The notes: generated by a model not told the origin, from the letters alone. 6,496 bases of DNA from Akkermansia sp. (GCA_020047775.1 JAIFNK010000333.1:1-6496); one strand, 5' to 3'; counted from the first letter of the stretch, positions 1 through 6,240 are shown. Translations and numbers: made by a program.

Positions 1-82
1 CGAAGCTAGCGGGATGCGGTCCGGCATGCAACCGTTGATCAGGTTTTTGAAATCCTTGGAGACGCGCGCGTCCGGTCGGCAT
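1..82 (-). CDS. Possible 5' end of a leftward gene, cut by the window edge
   Basis: An ATG at 82-80 on the minus strand is preceded by AAGGAG (94-89) with a 6-nt spacer, one of the best ribosome binding sites in the window. Its frame stays open to the edge and starts MPTGRARLQGF. That peptide looks poorly protein-like and has mixed third codon positions. A second frame, offset at the (CG)4 run at 63-70, reads VSKDFKNLINGCMPDRIPL with mostly G or C third positions, as expected here for real coding sequence. One extra CG in the run would join the start to that frame. I do not recognise either peptide. Only 27 codons are visible, so the call rests mainly on the ribosome binding site and may be wrong. 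Confidence 0.27.
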   Translation of the reverse strand, partial: MPTGRARLQGFQKPDQRLHAGPHPASF

Positions 83-97
83 GGGCTTCTCCTTGCC

Positions 98-129
98 CCG
101 GGGCAGGAATTGGGGCATCCTGTCCCCGG
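98..129. other. Strong GC hairpin upstream of the DUF1232 gene
   Basis: CCGGGG (98-103) pairs with CCCCGG (124-129), and CAGGA (104-108) pairs with TCCTG (118-122). One base (123) is bulged and the loop has 9 nt, giving an 11-bp stem. A second small hairpin, AACCG (130-134) with CGGTT (140-144), abuts it. No T-run follows on either strand, so it is not a standard intrinsic terminator. It could lie in the leader of the DUF1232 gene or of the possible leftward gene at the edge. Confidence 0.4.
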
Positions 130-165
130 AACCGCCCGTCGGTTTCCATCCCGCCCACCCCGATC

Positions 166-561
166 ATGTCAGACCAACCTAATTTTCACGCCCGGCTCTC
201 CGCCCCTCGTTGGTATTCCGCGCCGCGACTCTGGCGCACTTTGAAAAAAGCGACGCTCAGCGCCAGCCGCAAGACCTTGCTCACCGCGCTCACCCTTTTC
301 TATTGCTTGCAGGATCGCGACACGCCGGCGTGGGCCAAGGGCGTCATCGTCGGTGCCTTGGGTTATTTGGTTTTACCCGTGGATTTAATCCCGGACATCC
401 TGCCCGGGGTCGGTTTCGGCGACGACCTGGGCGCACTTGTCGCCGCTCTCGGCACCGTGGCTGCTTACATCAAGGACGAACATAAAAACAAGGCGAACGC
501 CCAAGTCGAGCGGCTCTTCGGCACGCCCGACGCAGCACCGCCGCCGGAATTCGTCGGATAA
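166..561 (+). CDS. DUF1232 (YkvA-like) domain small protein, 131 aa
   Basis: The protein has the conserved DUF1232 core at about residues 44-92. The core has the hydrophobic stretch GVIVGALGYLVLPVDLIPD (59-77), with the family's P-D-x-I-P-D pattern (P71, D73, P76, D77), then GFGDDLGAL with the paired Asp 86-87. The family is widespread, short and of unknown biochemical function. Its two apolar segments (about 59-70 and 84-101) suggest membrane association. The N-terminal 40 residues are basic, and the C-terminus ends in a short Pro-rich stretch. The ATG at 166 is the first plausible start, since a start further upstream would leave the family region unchanged. No clear Shine-Dalgarno is seen. 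The next gene begins 19 bp after its stop on the same strand, so the two are probably co-transcribed. Confidence 0.85.
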   Translation: MSDQPNFHARLSAPRWYSAPRLWRTLKKATLSASRKTLLTALTLFYCLQDRDTPAWAKGVIVGALGYLVLPVDLIPDILPGVGFGDDLGALVAALGTVAAYIKDEHKNKANAQVERLFGTPDAAPPPEFVG

Positions 562-580
562 TCCCTCAGTTTTTCCCTTC

Positions 581-1300
581 ATGAAATCGATCGCCTTTCT
601 CCTCGCCGTTTGTTGGTATTCCGCCCTGTCTTCCCCAGCGGCGGTCGTGATTGATGATGACGCGTTCGGCCGCAGTCTCGGCGGATGGTCAAAGAAAGAC
701 ACGGGCACTGCGGAATACCCGCTCTCCGGCTCGGTCTACCGCACTTACAAGCCCGAGATCAGCCCCACGCCCGACGGCGGGATCTTCATTTCCGTGCGCA
801 TCGATCACGTCCGCGGCTGGCTTTCGACCGACGACCACGCGGTTCTCGAGCTCACCATCAGCCCCAAAGGTGGAATTGTCTCCGCCCAGTCCAGCATCGC
901 CATCCAGGGGAAATCCATTAAGAGCGAGATGATCCTCGGCGGAAATGAAGGGGGCAAGGCGATCTTCAGCCCGGAAGGAGCCGTCCGCATCGGCACCGAT
1001 CTCGTCGCGGATCTCTCGGCAAAACTGCTCCGCGAAAACATCGTCGAAGCCGGGCGGGTGTCCTTTCCCGCAGCGCTGCGTCACAACTACAACCGGCTTT
1101 TCCAAGCGATCCGGGTGGATGGCACCCCGGTCCGGGCTGCCGGTTCCGCCACACCCGTTACCCAGACGCCTCCCGCTGAATCGACGAAACCGCAGGAGCC
1201 TGCCAAGCCTGGGGAATCCACGGTGAAGCCCGAGGCGGTGCCACCTGTCGCCACCCCCGTTCCGGAGGTTGCCCCGCTTCAGGTCAAGCCTTACAATTGA
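581..1300 (+). CDS. Predicted exported protein of unknown function with Pro-rich C-terminal tail, 239 aa
   Basis: I do not recognise a family. The start at 581 is chosen because it gives a classic signal peptide (MKSIAFLLAVCWYSALSSPAA, cleavage near residue 20-21) 19 bp after the DUF1232 stop. The same frame is open upstream to 437, but that part overlaps the DUF1232 gene and is Arg/Ser-rich shadow sequence. The mature part, about residues 22-184, looks like a mixed alpha/beta globular domain. The last 55 residues (185-239) are rich in Pro, Ala, Glu, Thr and Val, with Lys-Pro pairs, and are probably a disordered linker or an envelope-spanning tail. The protein has no lipobox cysteine, because Cys11 lies inside the hydrophobic core. 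The likely location is periplasm or envelope. Co-transcription with the DUF1232 gene is inferred from spacing alone. Confidence 0.75.
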   Translation: MKSIAFLLAVCWYSALSSPAAVVIDDDAFGRSLGGWSKKDTGTAEYPLSGSVYRTYKPEISPTPDGGIFISVRIDHVRGWLSTDDHAVLELTISPKGGIVSAQSSIAIQGKSIKSEMILGGNEGGKAIFSPEGAVRIGTDLVADLSAKLLRENIVEAGRVSFPAALRHNYNRLFQAIRVDGTPVRAAGSATPVTQTPPAESTKPQEPAKPGESTVKPEAVPPVATPVPEVAPLQVKPYN

Positions 1301-1317
1301 GACTCCGGACTGCGGGT

Positions 1318-1401
1318 TCCAGACCTCCTTGCGCAAGGAAAGCCGAAGGGAAGCGCCGTCCGTCTCCTCACGTCGCCCGCGCTTGCGACGGCGAGTCTGG
1401 A
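1318..1401. other. Branched inverted-repeat structure between convergent genes
   Basis: The convergent gap holds nested complementary arms. The outer stem is TCCAGAC (1318-1324) with GTCTGGA (1395-1401). Next to it lies the perfect 14-bp palindrome TCCTTGCGCAAGGA (1326-1339). A second inner stem is CGCCGTC (1354-1360) with GACGGCG (1387-1393), which competes with a shorter CGTCGC/GCGACG pairing (1371-1376 and 1385-1390). Together they could fold as a three-way junction. No T-run follows, so a bidirectional terminator that does not need a U-tract is possible but unproven. A structured RNA is the alternative. Confidence 0.35.
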
Positions 1402-1419
1402 GCTCACACGGTCCCGGGG

Positions 1420-2304
1420 TTACCCGCGCGGGTGGAATTGTTTGTGCACTGCTTTCAAACGCTGCCGGTCCACGTGGGTGTAAATCTGCGTGGTGGAGAT
1501 GTCCGCGTGACCTAGCAGTTCCTGGATCACCCGCAGGTCCGCACCGCCTTCCAGCAGGTGGGTGGCGAATGAATGGCGCAGCAAGTGGGGATAGACGTTT
1601 TGATCGATGCCCGCGAACTGCGCCCGCTCCTTCACAATCTGCCGCACGCGGTCGGGCGACAGCGCTCCACCCCGCACGCTGAGGAAAATGTGCGACGAGG
1701 TTTTCGTCGTGACCAGACTGGGCCGCTCGTTCGCCAGGTAGTCGGCGATGGCCTCGCACGCTTTGTTGCCCACGCGCACGATCCGGGTTTTTCCGCCTTT
1801 GCCGGTGATGCGCAGGAAGCCATCCCCGAAGTCCAGCATCTCCAGCCGCGCCTTGCAGAGCTCGGAAAGTCGCAGGCCGGAGGCATAGAATAATTCGAGG
1901 ATTGCCAGATCCCGCCGTCCTAACGGTTGTGACGGGTCGATGGATTCCAACAGTTTCACCAGCTCCGTGGCGTGCAGCGTCTCCGGCAGCGTCAGGTCCG
2001 GGCGTGGCGCGAGCAGCGGCTCGGCGGGATCCATCTCCAGCTTGCCCTTGATCAACAGCCAACGGAAAAAAACCTTCAGATGCACCGTTGTGATCCTCAG
2101 GGAAGCGGCGTTGAGTCCCTCGGATTTCCGCTGGCTGAGGAACGCCGCGAGTTCGTCCGTGCCGATGTCGCGCAGGGAGGTGTTTTTCAATTTCATCCAC
2201 CCGGCCAGCGCGTCGAGCGTCTGCCGGACCGACAATTGATAGGCACCGGACAGCCCGCGCTCGGTGGCGAGATAACGGATGAACTGGTCGGAGCTGTGTT
2301 CCAT
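1420..2304 (-). CDS. xerD: XerC/XerD-type tyrosine recombinase, 294 aa
   Basis: This is a complete site-specific recombinase of the integrase (tyrosine recombinase) family. Residues 1-95 form the N-terminal SAM-like core-binding domain. The catalytic domain follows and has all six active-site residues: R145 (in ASGLRLSEL), K169 (TGKGGKTR), H240 and R243 (PHLLRHSFATHLL), H266 (LLGHADIS) and the nucleophile Y275 (TTQIYTHV). Length and spacing match the chromosomal Xer proteins that resolve chromosome dimers at dif, and the C-terminus resembles XerD. XerC or an integron/phage-type relative cannot be excluded from one sequence. The start is the ATG at 2304-2302, without an obvious Shine-Dalgarno. 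It is convergent with the exported-protein gene. The 176 bp upstream of it hold only a weak hairpin (GCCGC 2444-2448 with GCGGC 2453-2457). Its composition matches the GC-rich flank, so it is probably resident and not part of the cassette beyond it. Confidence 0.9.
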   Translation of the reverse strand: MEHSSDQFIRYLATERGLSGAYQLSVRQTLDALAGWMKLKNTSLRDIGTDELAAFLSQRKSEGLNAASLRITTVHLKVFFRWLLIKGKLEMDPAEPLLAPRPDLTLPETLHATELVKLLESIDPSQPLGRRDLAILELFYASGLRLSELCKARLEMLDFGDGFLRITGKGGKTRIVRVGNKACEAIADYLANERPSLVTTKTSSHIFLSVRGGALSPDRVRQIVKERAQFAGIDQNVYPHLLRHSFATHLLEGGADLRVIQELLGHADISTTQIYTHVDRQRLKAVHKQFHPRG

Positions 2305-2480
2305 GGGGCTTGTGAAGAATCACCGGCACGCCGCTTCGAGTAAAGCCTCCATGAATCCGCTGCGGCAAGTCCCTCCGTGGCCGGTGCCCGGCGGTTGAGG
2401 GGAGCAGGGGCCGCCCATTGAAATGAGGAGTTGCGACATTCCCGCCGCAACAGCGGCCATGCCATCGCTCACTATTCGTT

Positions 2481-2675
2481 TCAGGCCACTTCCAGATTCC
2501 GGCATTGAGCCTTGATCCGATCCGCTATCGCCCTCACATCCGCCTCGCTCAGACGCCGTCCCCGCCCCTTTCCGGGAATCCTCTGCGCGACCTTCAATAT
2601 CTTCCAGTCGGCCGAAGTGATCCGTCTGGGAATCGCATACAGTAGACAGAAATTAATCGTTAGGGGCTTGCGTGC
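2481..2675 (-). pseudogene. Probable 3' remnant of a broken gene, 64 codons open
   Basis: This minus-strand frame opens directly after the TGA of the HNH gene (2678-2676) and ends at the TGA at 2483-2481. It contains no ATG or GTG. From about position 2636 to the stop it is convincingly protein-like. It reads AIPRRITSADWKILKVAQR and continues with RLSEADVRAIADRIKAQ near the end, a basic, helix-forming region rich in Arg/Lys with an amphipathic C-terminal helix. I cannot place it in a family. The G+C change and the inverted-repeat arm at 2646-2660 fall at its upstream edge, so a resident gene truncated when the methyltransferase/HNH cassette arrived is the simplest reading. Alternatives are a small gene using a rare CTG or TTG start, or a readthrough extension of the HNH protein. 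Confidence 0.45.
2646..2660 (+). repeat. Left arm of an inverted repeat bracketing the MTase/HNH cassette
   Basis: ACAGAAATTAATCGT at this place matches the reverse complement of 6013-6027 at 13 of 15 positions, with a perfect 10-bp core GAAATTAATC (2649-2658). It lies 15 bp beyond the HNH stop codon, where G+C rises into the flank. It could be an end of the inserted module or a chance AT-rich match. Confidence 0.4.
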
Positions 2676-3296
2676 TCACTCGTAAACTTCAGGGAGTTCG
2701 TGACGCTTACATTTCTCAAAATAACTGTCATCAAGTCCTTCTGGCCGAATGTTGCTAGGAGGCGACTTCCTACGCAGGTTGGGAAGTTCTTCGGGGAATC
2801 CCATCATTTGCTTCCACTCGGACGGGGCACATCTGGCCATAATCTTCAAAGTCCGTATTTTCTCCCGTCTGGTCAGAACTTGACTCTGATGATTGAGTTT
2901 GAGAACACGTTCGAGAATTACCCCGTCTTCATTCAACGGACTGACCCTGCCGCTGTCATCATCCACTTGCAGGCAATTGCCATACGCGACGGCGACCGGA
3001 TCGGGCACCAAGTCGGCGAGTTTCCGGTTGTTGCACCACTGGCAGGTAAGGACAAGGTTGTCGTAATCGCATTCCTTGTCGAGGGCGATGCTCTGGGGAA
3101 TGAGATGATCCACCGACCAAACATCGGTTCGCGCCCATTTCTGACGCTTCAGGCAATAGACACATCGGAATTTGAACTCGTCCTCCAGCCACGGTCGGTA
3201 ATCCCGGTAATCCTTGTAGCCGGATGGTCCATGCCGACGGTGCCGGGACTCAGTTGGATACTTATAGGGGTGGGCAGTGGTGATCATTCGATCCAT
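2676..3296 (-). CDS. HNH endonuclease, 206 aa, partner of the adjacent DNA methyltransferase
   Basis: The protein is a stand-alone HNH (beta-beta-alpha-metal) nuclease. Residues 36-92 carry the full fold. It starts with a zinc-ribbon knuckle C45-x2-C48 (FRCVYCLKRQKW). The catalytic strand follows as WSVDHLIPQS with D63-H64, then N80 in YDNLVLTCQWCNNRK, the second knuckle C85-x2-C88, and K92. H64 is the expected general base, and H64/N80/N89 or N90 would coordinate metal. The C-terminal half (about 125-206) is basic and may bind DNA or the methyltransferase. The gene overlaps the methyltransferase stop by 13 nt, so translation is probably coupled. It is most likely the restriction nuclease of a two-gene system. 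A recombination- or homing-type HNH cannot be ruled out. G+C is lower than in the flanks. Confidence 0.88.
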   Translation of the reverse strand: MDRMITTAHPYKYPTESRHRRHGPSGYKDYRDYRPWLEDEFKFRCVYCLKRQKWARTDVWSVDHLIPQSIALDKECDYDNLVLTCQWCNNRKLADLVPDPVAVAYGNCLQVDDDSGRVSPLNEDGVILERVLKLNHQSQVLTRREKIRTLKIMARCAPSEWKQMMGFPEELPNLRRKSPPSNIRPEGLDDSYFEKCKRHELPEVYE

Positions 3297-6004
3297 TTTC
3301 CCTCCCGTTTGAGGCGCTCCATCGTCCGCTCGATTTCATCAGCTTCTTCCGGATACTGCAAATCCATCAGGGCGATCCGTGCGTCCGCCAGAAATTCCAA
3401 TCGTTCGAGCTCTGCGGTCTCCTTGACGGTCAACTGGCTTTTTACATCCTTTCGGATGAGCAGGCACCGGCGTCGGTTGGTTGGTGTCCAGTCCGCCGTG
3501 ATGGCGAGCAGATCACTGAGGCGATCCAGGTGATTGAAACCCTTTGGGAAATATTCGTTCTGAACAAAAGGCACGCCTCTGCGTTGCTCCCCGGTGAACA
3601 GATCCAGAATTCTTCGTTCATCGGCGGCAGGTAAATCGTAAAGCCGTAAAACTTCTGCATCGATCCGCCAATGGAGGAATTTTAACTCCTCTTCTGGAGT
3701 GACGCCGTTGCCGTCATCGATTGGCAAACCAAGTGGCAACTGTGAGCCGGATGATTTCGGTTGAGGCTTGGCTCTCTTCGCCAATGCCCGCGTGCCTCTG
3801 GCTGCTTTGAAATACGCATCCACCGTGGACTTCAGCGGTTCCAGAGCCACGTTACCAACCGCAAACACAGGCATTTGAGTCAACGTGCCCGCCAGGACAT
3901 CCCGTTTGAAAGAATGGCTGTATGCATAAGCGTTCGCAATCGGTGAATTGCAGATGGCCCAGAGGATGTTGACGCTCAGTTTCGAATTTTTGGGACGAAA
4001 CACGATAAATCGGGAAGTAACCGGATGCCCTTTCTGATCAATCAGGCCCTTCAAGCGCCACGGCCCGCGGCTAACCCGGGCATAGTTCAACACTAGCTGC
4101 TTCCGACCTGTTAAAGTCCCATGACGACGAGGCTGGATCGTTTCTGGGTCAAGATTGAGCCATTTAATGACCGGCAGTTCATGAGTTAGTTGATGTTCGT
4201 TCCACTTCGAAAACCCCTTTGTGAGCCCATCAACTTTTTCGTCGCTCTCAAGAAGCGCCCCATGCGGAAGGGTCGGATTGTCCTTTCCTTTGTGTTGAAA
4301 GCCCTGACCGCCTATAACGACTTTTCTCAATTTTAAACGATCCTGCAATTTATCCCAAACTTCCAACAATTCGGGGACCAGCAAATTTCCCCCCTGCGCT
4401 TCGAATTGCGCCGTAGGCATGTTCGCAACCGAGCTTGGTGCCAGGGTCTTGGCGTAAGTCTCGATTTGTTCGTCACGAACCCGCCGGTAGATCACTGTGC
4501 CATGTTTCTTTTCCGCTCCAACGCGTCTTCCGAGAATTACCGCCGTCTCCGGCTCTCCGTAGTTGAAGACCTTGTCGGCGAATAGCGTGATCTCGGAAAT
4601 GTCATACTCATCCAGCAGCTTGCGCCGCAGTTCCTTGCCCTGAGTGCTGTGGAGAATTGTTTGGGGCATCACGATGCCGAAGACTCCATGTTGAGGCAGC
4701 GCCTCCACGATCTGGCGGAACGTTTCGTCAGCGCGGTTGAACATCGCGCCTTGTGGCCGTGCATCGCCGAATTTTTCGAAAGGAGGATTGGCTAGAACGA
4801 TGCTGGCTTTTGAAATGGCGGAACGGAGTACTCCGCCTTTGAACATGTCGGTGTTTTCCAGCATCCAGCCGTTGTCGTTCGGCACGTCCGCCAGCGTGAG
4901 TGAGAGCCGAGCCACTTCATAGGCAAACGGATCGATCTCGATTCCGTGTAGTCTCTTGCGAAGGTAGCTTTTGCGTTCTTCCGCCCGATCCTCCGGCAGC
5001 AACTCACTCAGCAAGCGCATCGCCGAGATGAGAAATCCAGCATGCCCGCAGGCGGGTTCGCATACCCGCCGGTCATCCACTGGCATCGCTTCGATCCAAG
5101 GCCGAAGCCTCGCCACCACATCATCCACCAACCAAGTGGGGGTGCTATGGGTGCCAAGTTTCTGTCGGGTGGCCCTGTCAATCAAAGTGCTCTCGTAAAC
5201 CCACGACAACGATTCGGTCGTTACGGCACCACAGTGCCCGAAAGCCTGGATGATCTTCGCCGCTTCCAGCAGGGCATCGCGCCGGCGTGAACCATCAATC
5301 TGCACCGAGCGAGGAGCCTTGTGATCGTAATGCCGGGCGAGCTTATCATAAACCACTTCGAGGTCGCACAAGTTCAACCGGATGAATCCCGCCACGCCCT
5401 TGTCCTGGAGGATTTTCGCTGCCAGCAACCAGAAGATGGATTTCAAAAGCCATTTCCCATCAGCGTCACTGATGTCCTTTTTCCAGCCGAGCGCCGATTT
5501 TGTCGCGGTAACGGAGTATTCCAATAGACGCCGTAGACCTTCTCCTGCTTCTTGCTCCACCACCGGGAGCAATCCGGCGTCCACGAAATGAAGTTGCTTG
5601 GCTTCTTCCATCCGTCCCCAGACTTTGGCTCGGTAGAGTGCGCCCGGGGCGAGTTCCTCACGATTCTTGCGGAAAAAGGATGCGATTTTACCCGCTGGCA
5701 CACGCTCCAAGAAGCGGACCTCACCGGCGGATTGTTTCCAAAAGGTCGCATGGTCATCCTGGCAGCGAACGATGACCGGGGAGCCGACGGGTTTCAGCAA
5801 GGCGAGAGCATCTTCCCCGAATCTCGTTCCGTCCACCGCAGCCACGGCGGAAGTGCGGGCATCAAATGGTTGATCGGAATAGGCGACCAGTCCGATTCGC
5901 GCCAAAGGATTGCAGGGAACCGGCACGTCGCCCCTGAGCCTGTCCGACCGATATCCGATCGAGAGCAGGCCGTCGCGGACGAGAGTGAGGCAGTGGACGG
6001 GCAT
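3284..6004 (-). CDS. Large N6-adenine DNA methyltransferase (Eco57I/PglX-like), 906 aa
   Basis: It transfers a methyl group from S-adenosylmethionine to adenine N6 in DNA. Residues 284-297 match motif X (GTHSTPTWLVDDVV). Motif I is EPACGHAGFL (316-325), motif II is GIEIDPFAYEVA (354-365), a motif III-like segment is ENTDMF (383-388), and the catalytic motif IV is ANPPF (405-409). Residues about 545-720 fit a target-recognition region, with the ICNSPIANAYAYS segment (684-696) usual in such enzymes, so no separate specificity subunit is needed. A segment ending in DAEVLRLYDLP (782-792) resembles the helical motif found in Eco57I and PglX relatives. The first 280 residues are not a domain I can name and show no clear PD-(D/E)xK motif. 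The last 65 form a basic helical tail. The ATG at 6004 is chosen. A TTG immediately upstream would add one residue, and no Shine-Dalgarno is evident. It is co-directional with and overlaps the HNH gene. Confidence 0.87.
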   Translation of the reverse strand: MPVHCLTLVRDGLLSIGYRSDRLRGDVPVPCNPLARIGLVAYSDQPFDARTSAVAAVDGTRFGEDALALLKPVGSPVIVRCQDDHATFWKQSAGEVRFLERVPAGKIASFFRKNREELAPGALYRAKVWGRMEEAKQLHFVDAGLLPVVEQEAGEGLRRLLEYSVTATKSALGWKKDISDADGKWLLKSIFWLLAAKILQDKGVAGFIRLNLCDLEVVYDKLARHYDHKAPRSVQIDGSRRRDALLEAAKIIQAFGHCGAVTTESLSWVYESTLIDRATRQKLGTHSTPTWLVDDVVARLRPWIEAMPVDDRRVCEPACGHAGFLISAMRLLSELLPEDRAEERKSYLRKRLHGIEIDPFAYEVARLSLTLADVPNDNGWMLENTDMFKGGVLRSAISKASIVLANPPFEKFGDARPQGAMFNRADETFRQIVEALPQHGVFGIVMPQTILHSTQGKELRRKLLDEYDISEITLFADKVFNYGEPETAVILGRRVGAEKKHGTVIYRRVRDEQIETYAKTLAPSSVANMPTAQFEAQGGNLLVPELLEVWDKLQDRLKLRKVVIGGQGFQHKGKDNPTLPHGALLESDEKVDGLTKGFSKWNEHQLTHELPVIKWLNLDPETIQPRRHGTLTGRKQLVLNYARVSRGPWRLKGLIDQKGHPVTSRFIVFRPKNSKLSVNILWAICNSPIANAYAYSHSFKRDVLAGTLTQMPVFAVGNVALEPLKSTVDAYFKAARGTRALAKRAKPQPKSSGSQLPLGLPIDDGNGVTPEEELKFLHWRIDAEVLRLYDLPAADERRILDLFTGEQRRGVPFVQNEYFPKGFNHLDRLSDLLAITADWTPTNRRRCLLIRKDVKSQLTVKETAELERLEFLADARIALMDLQYPEEADEIERTMERLKREGKWIE
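3301..3306 (-). promoter_or_regulatory. Ribosome binding site that decides the HNH start
   Basis: On the minus strand GGGAGG stands 4 nt before the ATG at 3296-3294. A second in-frame ATG (3287-3285) forms an ATGA overlap with the methyltransferase TGA, but it would be 13 nt from this site. The first ATG is therefore preferred, giving MDRMITTAHP. The site lies inside the methyltransferase gene. Confidence 0.6.
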
Positions 6005-6012
6005 CAACGGTG

Positions 6013-6027
6013 ATGATTAATTTCGGT
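6013..6027 (-). repeat. Right arm of the inverted repeat bracketing the MTase/HNH cassette
   Basis: Read on the minus strand this is ACCGAAATTAATCAT, the partner of 2646-2660, with the perfect 10-bp core at 6015-6024. It begins 8 bp upstream of the methyltransferase ATG. Besides being a possible element end, its position just upstream of the start means it could overlap the promoter or serve as an operator. Confidence 0.4.
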
Positions 6028-6130
6028 GAACCAATATCAGTTCGAGTCAGGGCAACCAGAACTTTTGTATTTTGAGGGTGATTCATTTCGAGTCGGGAAG
6101 GAAGGTTCTGAGATAAATCAGGAGGACCGG

Positions 6131-6162
6131 CCCCGCCAACGCTGGCGAGGCTGCGGGCGGGG
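6131..6162. other. GC-rich hairpin in the divergent intergenic region
   Basis: Two alternative pairings exist. One is CCCCGCC (6131-6137) with GGCGGGG (6156-6162). The other is a compact CGCCA (6134-6138) with TGGCG (6143-6147) around a 4-nt loop. An A8 tract (6172-6179) follows on the plus strand. On the minus strand the matching T-tract comes before the hairpin, so it is not a standard terminator in either direction. The region 6005-6240 has no convincing gene. Confidence 0.35.
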
Positions 6163-6211
6163 TCGAAGGGCAAAAAAAACTCAGACAAGGTGTGTTCCGG
6201 GCTTCGTTATC

Positions 6212-6235
6212 CGGCTACCTGCCGCTAGGTAGCCG
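6212..6235 (+). promoter_or_regulatory. Perfect hairpin directly before the protease start codon
   Basis: CGGCTACCT (6212-6220) pairs perfectly with AGGTAGCCG (6227-6235) around a 6-nt loop. The stem ends 5 nt before the ATG at 6241 and occupies exactly the place of a ribosome binding site, for which no other candidate is visible. It could control translation or be an intergenic palindromic repeat of the REP type. Confidence 0.45.
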
Positions 6236-6240
6236 CCATC

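Noticed and set aside
14..244. Plus-strand open frame overlapping the DUF1232 start
   Set aside because: It overlaps the recognised DUF1232 gene in a different frame, and its composition is low-complexity and Arg/Pro-rich.
1420..2304. Recombinase as the integrase of the MTase/HNH cassette
   Set aside because: Its length and motifs fit a chromosomal Xer protein, it shares the flank's high G+C, and it lies outside the inverted repeat. A link to the cassette is not supported.
689..2368. Very long open frame on the minus strand (559 codons)
   Set aside because: It runs antisense to the exported-protein gene and in another frame over the recombinase gene. It is Arg/Gly/Pro-rich and lacks domains, as expected for an open shadow frame in GC-rich DNA.
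2700..3533. Plus-strand open frame of 277 codons
   Set aside because: It is antisense to the HNH gene and to the end of the methyltransferase gene, both of which have clear motifs. The translation shows no recognisable domain.
5552..6013. Plus-strand open frame of 153 codons
   Set aside because: It is fully antisense to the methyltransferase N-terminal region and shows no family signature.
6020..6090. Sigma70-like promoter for the methyltransferase
   Set aside because: On the minus strand TTGCCC and TATTGG occur, but only 13 nt apart, and other hexamer pairs are weaker. No promoter can be called with confidence.
5862..6188. Minus-strand open frame of 108 codons upstream of the methyltransferase
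   Set aside because: Its second half overlaps the methyltransferase in another frame. The first half covers the GC hairpin and has no protein-like pattern or convincing ribosome binding site.
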